From contig JAFVRI010000022.1 in NCBI GenBank assembly GCA_017504335.1, positions 1 through 10,657 on the forward strand: a stretch of 10,657 nucleotides of DNA, written 5' to 3'. The translations under genes were made by a program, and so were the position numbers. Shown piece after piece: positions 5,992-10,657 of this stretch; position 1 is the first letter of the stretch, and every line of letters begins with the position of its first letter. The notes under the pieces were generated by a model. That model worked only from the letters and a program-made list of their open reading frames with translations, was not told the origin of the DNA and searched no databases. Source of the DNA: Clostridia bacterium. Its GTDB lineage: Bacteria > Bacillota > Clostridia > Oscillospirales > CAG-272.

Positions 5992-7131
5992 ATGAAGCAA
6001 AGCCTCGGAATCTATATCCATATCCCCTTCTGCATCCGAAAATGCAACTATTGCGACTTCTGCTCCTTTCCCGGTTCGGGCGAGGATCTCATGCGCGACT
6101 ACACCCGTGAGCTTTGTCGGCGTATGGAAAGAGACCTTCCCTCTCCCGAGCTTTATGAGGTGGATACCGTCTATTTCGGTGGCGGTACTCCCACGCTTCT
6201 TCCCCTTGACTGCCTCGAGGACATTCTCCATATCCTTCGCTCCCACACCGATCTTTCTCCCACGGCGGAGATCACCTGCGAATGCAACCCGGCCACGGTG
6301 GATCTTGCCTACCTTCGTGCCTTGCGGTGTATGGGGATCAACCGACTGAGCATCGGGTTGCAGAGCGTGCATGACCGCGAGCTCTTGGCGCTCGGTCGGC
6401 TTCACAGCTTTTCCGACTTTCTCGCCACCTACCGTGATGCGAGAGAAGCAGGCTTTGAAAACATCAGCGTGGATCTGATGTACGGCATTCCCGAAGGCAC
6501 CCTTGAAAGCTTTCGCAAAAGCCTTCACGCGCTTGCAGACCTTGCTCCCGAGCATATTTCCGCCTACGGCTTGAAGATCGAGGAAGGAACCGCATTTGCC
6601 CGAATGAAGGACTCTCTGAGTCTGCCCGATGAGGACACCGAATTTGAAATGTACCTTTCCATGACCGAGATCCTCTCGGCGCATGGCTACCGCAAATACG
6701 AGATCAGCAATTTTTCAAAGGACGGACGCCAATCCCGTCACAATCTTCGCTACTGGAAGCGGCAGGACTATCTCGGCTTCGGCGTCGCCGCCCATTCCTG
6801 CTTTGACGGAGTCCGTTTCGGAAGCTCCCGTGACATGAAGGGATTCCTCGCGGGCAAGGATATCACCGAGGAGCGGTATTCCCTTTCCGAGGAGGAGGCA
6901 TTCGAGGAATGGGTCATGCTCGGTCTCCGTCTTGCCGAGGGTTTGGACGGAGAAGAATGGAGCCGCCGTCTCGGCAGATCGCCCAAATCCGCCCTTCCTT
7001 CCCTGCGCACCTACATTGACCGCGGGTTTATGACAGAGAAGGACGGACGCTATTCCTTTACCGACAAGGGATTTTTCGTCAGCAACACGATTTTAGCGGA
7101 GCTTCTCTCCGATTGCGAAAAAAACTGTTGA
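5992..7131 (+). CDS. hemW: HemW-like radical SAM heme chaperone
   Basis: A 379-residue radical SAM protein of HemW size. The cluster-binding motif is IPFCIRKCNYCDF with Cys14, Cys18 and Cys21. The SAM-contacting YFGGGTPTLL (61-70), the strand INRLSIGLQS (116-125) and the DLMYGIPEGT segment (161-170) follow in family order. RHNLRYW at 249-255 is the HNxxYW motif linked to heme binding in HemW, and a C-terminal domain with a winged-helix look ends the protein. HemW carries heme and passes it to target enzymes such as respiratory cytochromes; it has often been annotated as oxygen-independent coproporphyrinogen oxidase. CxxxCxxCxF rather than the CxxxCxxCxC of true HemN, plus the HNxxYW motif, favours HemW. 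Start at ATG 5992 with GGAG seven bases upstream. It is divergent from the MATE gene and followed by the DUF1292 gene. Confidence 0.9.
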   Translation: MKQSLGIYIHIPFCIRKCNYCDFCSFPGSGEDLMRDYTRELCRRMERDLPSPELYEVDTVYFGGGTPTLLPLDCLEDILHILRSHTDLSPTAEITCECNPATVDLAYLRALRCMGINRLSIGLQSVHDRELLALGRLHSFSDFLATYRDAREAGFENISVDLMYGIPEGTLESFRKSLHALADLAPEHISAYGLKIEEGTAFARMKDSLSLPDEDTEFEMYLSMTEILSAHGYRKYEISNFSKDGRQSRHNLRYWKRQDYLGFGVAAHSCFDGVRFGSSRDMKGFLAGKDITEERYSLSEEEAFEEWVMLGLRLAEGLDGEEWSRRLGRSPKSALPSLRTYIDRGFMTEKDGRYSFTDKGFFVSNTILAELLSDCEKNC

Positions 7132-7156
7132 CTTTCCCGTCAAAATACGATACAAT
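7128..7156 (+). promoter_or_regulatory. Promoter of the DUF1292 gene, overlapping the hemW stop
   Basis: TTGACT (7128-7133) and TACAAT (7151-7156) are separated by exactly 17 bases. The -35 box contains the hemW stop codon TGA (7129-7131), so the DUF1292 gene can be transcribed on its own, about 37 bases before its ATG. Confidence 0.75.
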
Positions 7157-7192
7157 ATAGGTAATCAAAAACAACGCATAGGAGATAAAATC

Positions 7193-7483
7193 ATGGAAGA
7201 TAACAACTACGAAAGCAACTATTTCACCCTGACCGACGAGGACGGCAACGAGATCGACTTTGAGGTCATCGGACAATACGAAAAGAACGGCGAACAGTAC
7301 TTCGCCATGATCCCCGCTGAGGAAGAGGACGATGACAACGATATTCTTGAGTATGTCATCCTCAAGCTGGCAAAGGAAAACGGTGAGGAGATTCTCGTCA
7401 CCGTAGACGATGACGACGAGCTGGATGATATTGCCGATTATTTTGACGATCTTTTCTCTCAGGAGATCGACTACGACAACTGA
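7193..7483 (+). CDS. DUF1292 family protein, very acidic
   Basis: A 96-residue protein whose pattern (FTLTDEDGNEIDFEVIGQYEKNG followed by YVILKLAKENGEE) matches the DUF1292 / YrzB-like family of Firmicutes, small cytoplasmic proteins without a well-established role. It is extremely acidic: by hand count 35 of 96 residues are Asp or Glu, only three are Lys and none is Arg. Acidic runs lie at about 43-48 and 72-79. Start ATG at 7193 follows AGGAG by about nine bases. It has its own promoter. In other Firmicutes the family often sits near alaS and ruvX-type genes; here it is next to hemW instead. It could bind a basic partner or metal ions, but nothing in the sequence proves this. Confidence 0.8.
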   Translation: MEDNNYESNYFTLTDEDGNEIDFEVIGQYEKNGEQYFAMIPAEEEDDDNDILEYVILKLAKENGEEILVTVDDDDELDDIADYFDDLFSQEIDYDN

Positions 7484-7508
7484 TCTCGGCATATACTAAC
7501 AACAACCT

Positions 7509-7526
7509 CGCAATCACAATATTGCG
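7509..7526. repeat. 6-bp hairpin after the DUF1292 gene
   Basis: CGCAAT (7509-7514) pairs with ATTGCG (7521-7526). No T run follows, so it is a poor terminator, and it may be structure in the mRNA tail. Confidence 0.3.
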
Positions 7527-7580
7527 CTTGTCGGCAATAAAAGGATTTATGCGGAAACGACGCGTTTGAAGGTTTCTTTG

Positions 7581-7606
7581 CCTACTTTCTTTTCATAGAA
7601 GGTAGG
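7581..7606. repeat. Near-perfect 10-bp inverted repeat
   Basis: CCTACTTTCT (7581-7590) and AGAAGGTAGG (7597-7606) are inverted copies with one mismatch (a G-T pair in RNA) around loop TTTCAT. No T run follows on either strand. It resembles interspersed intergenic repeats I would expect in gut Clostridia, though the copy number cannot be judged here. Confidence 0.4.
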
Positions 7607-7829
7607 TCCTGCGGAGTACGTGATATTTGAGCATAAAAAACCTACAATTAGAAATTGGAGTCCGAAATAGAGTCAAACGCGGTTTGCAGGCCTCCCTTTC
7701 TCCTCCTCGATTGACTTGTCTCGACAGGGAGCAAAGGATGTTGGAAGCAGTGATGCGCCAGATAGGACACCGCCTTGCTTATGCAGGGTTTCTCTATTCT
7801 CGAATACACGGCTTTGCGGGCTTTCACCG

Positions 7830-7867
7830 AAAAGAACGGAGAATCTGACGATTCTCCGTTCTTTTTT
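7830..7867. terminator. 16-bp perfect hairpin terminator
   Basis: AAAAGAACGGAGAATC (7830-7845) pairs perfectly with GATTCTCCGTTCTTTT (7850-7865) around loop TGAC, followed by T residues to 7867. On the minus strand it starts two bases after the aminotransferase stop codon and ends in four T residues; on the plus strand the T run is longer. It probably works in both directions and ends the aminotransferase operon. Confidence 0.88.
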
Positions 7868-7869
7868 AT

Positions 7870-9144
7870 TTACTTACTGTGCTTTGCGATGACGGTCTTG
7901 ATGCCTTCGATAACCTTTTCGATGTGGCACTTCTCCCACGAGGGGTGGAGGAAGAGGGACACGGTCTGGTCACGCAGACTTCTTGCAACGGGGCAGACCA
8001 CCTTGGAATAGTCCACCGTTGCGGGATCGGTGTACTCCTTCGACTTGAAGGGGAACTGAGCCGTACCGAAGCCCACACCGTCCTGGTATGCCTGCTCCAG
8101 ATAGCTCTCGGGCCACAGAATGCCGCTGCAAGGAATACCCAAGCCGATCAGCTCCTTGATAAAGTCCTTGGCGGGAATATCCACCACATCCAGATCCAGA
8201 AGGATCGGATACCACCAGTACGCGTTGCGTCTTTCCTCGGTATTGACGGGGATCGCCTTGATTCCCTTCATGCCCGACAGCGCCTTGTCGTACATTGCCG
8301 CATACTCAAAGCGGCGGGCAAGGTTCCAATCGTCGAAGCGCTTCAGTTCGCAAAGTCCGATCATGGACTGCATCTCGGTCATGCGGTAGTTAAAGCCGAC
8401 ACGGCGATGGATGTAGGGGAGCTTCTCCTCCAGTGCCAGCATGTTCATACGGGTGCGCACGTCGTAGCCGTGGTCACGGAAGGAACGGCATTCCCATGCC
8501 AAATCCTCGTTGTTGGTGATGACCATACCGCCCTCACCGCCGGTGGTGAAGTGCTTGGACTGACAGAAGGAATAGCATCCCACGTCGCCCACAAGTCCAA
8601 CCATGGTATCCTTATACTTACCGCCGATACACTGCGCGCAGTCCTCGACCACGTACAGATTGTGCTTCTTGGCAATCTCCATGATGGGTCCCATGTCAGC
8701 AACCACACCGTACAGGTGAACCACTACGATCGCCTTGGTGCGCTCGGTGATCAATGCCTCGATTCCCTTGGGATCCAACGTATGATCCTCGGTCACATCT
8801 CCGAATACGGGAACTGCTCCCGCCTGAACCACGGAGAAGGAGGAGGCGATAAAGGTGTAGGAGGGGACGATGACCTCGTCACCGGGGCCGACTCCCAAAG
8901 CCGCCAGCGCAATGTGCAGCGCCGCCGTGCCGTTGGTACAGGAGATCGCGAAGCCCGCGCCCGACCACTTGGCAAACGCGTCCTCAAATTCCATACCAAC
9001 CTTACCCGTCCAGTAGTTTACCTTACCGGAGCGGAGAACCTTCGCTACCTCATCGGGTACCTCGGGCGCAAATTGAGGCCAACCGGGAAAGCCGATCTCC
9101 TCTACACCCGATCCGTTCATTACAAGATCTTCTTTTTTAGCCAT
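7870..9144 (-). CDS. DegT/DnrJ/EryC1/StrS aminotransferase
   Basis: A 424-residue PLP-dependent enzyme of the DegT/DnrJ/EryC1/StrS family. CTNGTAALHIALAALGVGPGDEVIVP (69-94) is the N-terminal signature, VEDCAQCIGG (166-175) carries Asp168, which holds the PLP ring nitrogen, and QSKHFTTGGEGG (195-206) carries the PLP lysine Lys197 with the GEGG turn. FNYRMTEMQ (251-259) is the family motif NYRMTE. An N-terminal WPQFAPEVPDEVAKVLRSG (22-40) is also typical. These enzymes transaminate keto-sugars or keto-cyclitols, usually nucleotide-linked, with Glu or Gln as amino donor; the substrate is unknown. ATG at 9144 has GAGG seven bases upstream and lies 28 bases after the stop of the second aminotransferase, so both are one operon. 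Residue pattern and length are normal, with no sign of decay. Confidence 0.92.
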   Translation of the reverse strand: MAKKEDLVMNGSGVEEIGFPGWPQFAPEVPDEVAKVLRSGKVNYWTGKVGMEFEDAFAKWSGAGFAISCTNGTAALHIALAALGVGPGDEVIVPSYTFIASSFSVVQAGAVPVFGDVTEDHTLDPKGIEALITERTKAIVVVHLYGVVADMGPIMEIAKKHNLYVVEDCAQCIGGKYKDTMVGLVGDVGCYSFCQSKHFTTGGEGGMVITNNEDLAWECRSFRDHGYDVRTRMNMLALEEKLPYIHRRVGFNYRMTEMQSMIGLCELKRFDDWNLARRFEYAAMYDKALSGMKGIKAIPVNTEERRNAYWWYPILLDLDVVDIPAKDFIKELIGLGIPCSGILWPESYLEQAYQDGVGFGTAQFPFKSKEYTDPATVDYSKVVCPVARSLRDQTVSLFLHPSWEKCHIEKVIEGIKTVIAKHSK

Positions 9145-9172
9145 GATATTTCCTCACTTTACGTTATTTTTC

Positions 9173-10483
9173 TTACTTTCCTGCCTGCATCTCGGCAACA
9201 GACTCCAGCACCGCGTCAGCCATGTATGCCAGCTGCTCCTCGGAGAGTCCGTACAGAGGAAGGTGGGTAAATCTCTTATAGAATACCTCTTCACAGTTGG
9301 GACAGGTCTTGGCGATCTCATCGGAATCGTAACCCATATCCTGTACGATCTTGAAGCGGTAGAGCGGTCCGAAATGGGCGATCTGCGTTACGCCCCTTTC
9401 CTCCAGCTTCTTCTTGAGAACCTGAATGTCTCCGCCTGCCTTCGCAGGATCGATCTGCAGCAGATACATATGATAGGTAGGCTTGATCTCCTCGGTATCC
9501 AGCTGTTGAGGAATAATAGCGTCGCATGCCTCGAAGCGATGGGTCAGATACTCTGCCGCCGCACGTCTCTTGGCAATGATCTCCTCGTTGCGGGCTACCT
9601 GCAGCTTCAGTCCCAGACCCTGAATTTCGGTAGTGGAGGAGTTTCCGGGAACAAAGGGATGCTCCTTGCCGGGAATGGGCGTAATGTTATAGAGCCAATC
9701 CTTGATGGGGCAGGAGAAATCCAAGCCGAGGAAGCGGGCTCTCTTCATGTGCGGGGTGTAGCCGGGAATGGAGGTACAGAGAATACCGCCCTCACCGAAG
9801 GAGGTGATATTCTTTACCTCGTGCATGGAATACGCGCCGAAATCACCGATGGTTCCTACCATCTTGCCCTTGTACATGGCACCGAATGCGTGCGCTGCAT
9901 CCTCCAGCACCACGATGTTGTGCTTCTTGGCAAGCTCCAGAATGGGATCCAGATCGACGGGATAACCGCCAATGTGAACGGGAACGATCATCTTGGTCTT
10001 GGGTGTGATCTTTCTTGCCACATCCGCGGGATCCATGTTGACGGTTCTGGGATCTACGTCCGCAAAGACCAGCTTACAGCCGATGGCAAGGGGATATGCC
10101 ATGGTCGCCACAAAGGTGATGGCGGGAACGATAACCTCGTCTCCCTCCTTCAGGTTGGCATACTTATAGGCAATCTCAAAGCCTGCGGTCGCGTTGGTCA
10201 CAAAGGTTGCGGACTCGGTCTTCAGATACTCGTTGCAGGCAGCCTCTGCCGCCTCTACCTGACTACCGAGAGACAGCTTTCCGGGAGGGGTGGAAAGCTC
10301 ATCCAGCTTCTTCACCTGCTTCCATACTGCCTCCAGGGCATCCTCATATTCCTTTCCGTCTCCCTGCATCAGGAAGCGAATGATCTCCATCAGGTCATGA
10401 ACGTTATAGTTTTCTCCGACCGCTGCCCACGGCACCTTGGTCGCGCCCGTATTGTAACGGAAATCCGATGTTTGTTTCGGCAT
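9173..10483 (-). CDS. DegT/DnrJ/EryC1/StrS aminotransferase, divergent paralog
   Basis: A 436-residue PLP-dependent enzyme of the same family as its downstream neighbour but clearly not a recent duplicate. Visible motifs: FVTNATAGFEIAYKYANLKEGDEVIVP (94-120), VLEDAAHAFG (192-201) with Asp195, and HEVKNITSFGEGG (221-233) with PLP lysine Lys224. Where the neighbour has NYRMTE this protein has NSSTTE (281-286), and it has a longer N-terminus with an extra helical stretch (about 25-70). TCPNCEE (393-399) near the C-terminus adds two Cys residues. It should transaminate a keto-sugar-like substrate; which one is not evident. ATG at 10483 follows AAGGAG by seven bases. It is the first gene of the two-gene operon and has a strong promoter. 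Confidence 0.9.
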   Translation of the reverse strand: MPKQTSDFRYNTGATKVPWAAVGENYNVHDLMEIIRFLMQGDGKEYEDALEAVWKQVKKLDELSTPPGKLSLGSQVEAAEAACNEYLKTESATFVTNATAGFEIAYKYANLKEGDEVIVPAITFVATMAYPLAIGCKLVFADVDPRTVNMDPADVARKITPKTKMIVPVHIGGYPVDLDPILELAKKHNIVVLEDAAHAFGAMYKGKMVGTIGDFGAYSMHEVKNITSFGEGGILCTSIPGYTPHMKRARFLGLDFSCPIKDWLYNITPIPGKEHPFVPGNSSTTEIQGLGLKLQVARNEEIIAKRRAAAEYLTHRFEACDAIIPQQLDTEEIKPTYHMYLLQIDPAKAGGDIQVLKKKLEERGVTQIAHFGPLYRFKIVQDMGYDSDEIAKTCPNCEEVFYKRFTHLPLYGLSEEQLAYMADAVLESVAEMQAGK

Positions 10484-10507
10484 AGCAATTCTCCTTTTTC
10501 GTTATTC

Positions 10508-10523
10508 CATATCCGAGGATATG
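10508..10523 (-). promoter_or_regulatory. 5' leader hairpin before the aminotransferase operon
   Basis: CATATC (10508-10513) pairs with GATATG (10518-10523) around a four-base loop. It lies between the promoter and the ribosome binding site in the predicted leader of about 47 bases. The RBS is not inside the stem, so it could stabilise the mRNA or be a protein binding palindrome. Confidence 0.4.
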
Positions 10524-10536
10524 CGTATCTATTTTC

Positions 10537-10565
10537 ATTATAACAGATGCGTTTCCGCTTTGCAA
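10537..10565 (-). promoter_or_regulatory. Promoter of the aminotransferase operon
   Basis: On the minus strand, TTGCAA (10565-10560) and a perfect TATAAT (10542-10537) are separated by exactly 17 bases. The leader to the ATG at 10483 is about 47 bases. Confidence 0.8.
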
Positions 10566-10623
10566 TGACAAATTGAAAAAAAGATTTGAAAAATCCATAG
10601 TTTTTTTGTACAAACTGACAAAG

Positions 10624-10657
10624 AGAATAAAAAAATAAAAGAGCTTCCCTTGACGGA
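10624..10657 (-). terminator. Possible half terminator cut by the window edge
   Basis: On the minus strand the sequence reads TCC, six bases, GGA, then AGCTC and a T-rich tract. If the bases past the edge complete GAGCTTCC/GGAAGCTC, this is the terminator of an upstream minus-strand gene. Only three base pairs are inside the window. Confidence 0.3.

Larger units (their letters stand above)
7484..7829. other. Gene-free stretch with small inverted repeats
   Basis: No gene is supported here. A 73-codon open frame (7627-7848) starts with TTG, has no ribosome binding site and ends inside the terminator at 7830, so it is not called. The stretch contains a CGCAAT/ATTGCG hairpin (7509-7526), an AAACG/CGTTT palindrome (7555-7567) and a nearly perfect 10-bp inverted repeat (7581-7606). 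It may hold an interspersed intergenic repeat or the untranslated tail of the DUF1292 transcript. Confidence 0.55.

Noticed and set aside
5764..6684. 306-codon minus-strand open frame across hemW and the MATE start
   Set aside because: It overlaps two well-supported genes and both of their promoters and shows no recognisable domain.
5992..7131. Annotation as oxygen-independent coproporphyrinogen III oxidase (HemN)
   Set aside because: The cluster motif is CxxxCxxCxF rather than CxxxCxxCxC, the protein is shorter than HemN, and the HNxxYW motif of HemW is present.
7879..9270. 463-codon plus-strand open frame
   Set aside because: Antisense to the downstream aminotransferase, whose catalytic motifs are intact; the length comes from codon bias.
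9143..10543. 466-codon plus-strand open frame
   Set aside because: Antisense to the upstream aminotransferase and running into its promoter; no family signature.

Overview
The window looks like a chromosomal segment of a Clostridia-class Firmicute, probably gut-associated and of moderate G+C. The evidence is AGGAGG-type ribosome binding sites, TTGACT/TTGCAA–TATAAT housekeeping promoters with 16-17 bp spacers, a TepA-like ClpP-family protease, a DUF1292 protein, an AraC regulator with cupin plus double HTH, and MATE and EamA transporters. No phage, plasmid, CRISPR, transposase, tRNA or rRNA is recognisable.

Layout. Bases 2-280 (+) hold the last 92 codons of a ClpP-family/TepA-like peptidase. 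A gene-free stretch follows (281-741) with a cluster of related palindromes, one of which can fold as a cloverleaf. Next is a divergent module: araC-type regulator then EamA/DMT-type transporter on the minus strand (1-base gap), facing a Gfo/Idh/MocA oxidoreductase then a GNAT acetyltransferase on the plus strand (ATGA overlap). The region between the two arms has a clear araC promoter, a weaker oxidoreductase promoter and a strong 18-bp direct repeat in two copies 64 bp apart, likely the AraC operators. A strong hairpin terminator (4442-4479) separates this module from a convergent MATE transporter (minus).

The MATE gene is divergent from hemW (plus); their back-to-back promoters flank an inverted repeat. 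A highly acidic DUF1292 protein follows hemW from its own promoter, whose -35 overlaps the hemW stop codon. After a second gene-free stretch (7484-7829) with small inverted repeats and a 16-bp perfect terminator, two tandem but clearly different DegT/DnrJ/EryC1/StrS aminotransferases form a minus-strand operon (10483 to 7870) with a good promoter at 10537-10565. The right edge may hold half of a terminator for another minus-strand gene.

How the genes work together. The araC/transporter and oxidoreductase/acetyltransferase pairs look like one co-regulated unit for an unidentified small molecule, perhaps a sugar or amino sugar; this is inferred from layout and the repeat operator. The two aminotransferases would act on keto-sugars or keto-cyclitols, but no glycosyltransferase or other sugar-nucleotide gene is visible to fix the pathway. 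hemW and the DUF1292 gene are ordinary housekeeping-type genes. I see no convincing new defence or mobile system; the most interesting signals are the araC operator arrangement, the palindrome cluster at 407-608, the Lys-less EKP site of the oxidoreductase and the mismatched aminotransferase pair.
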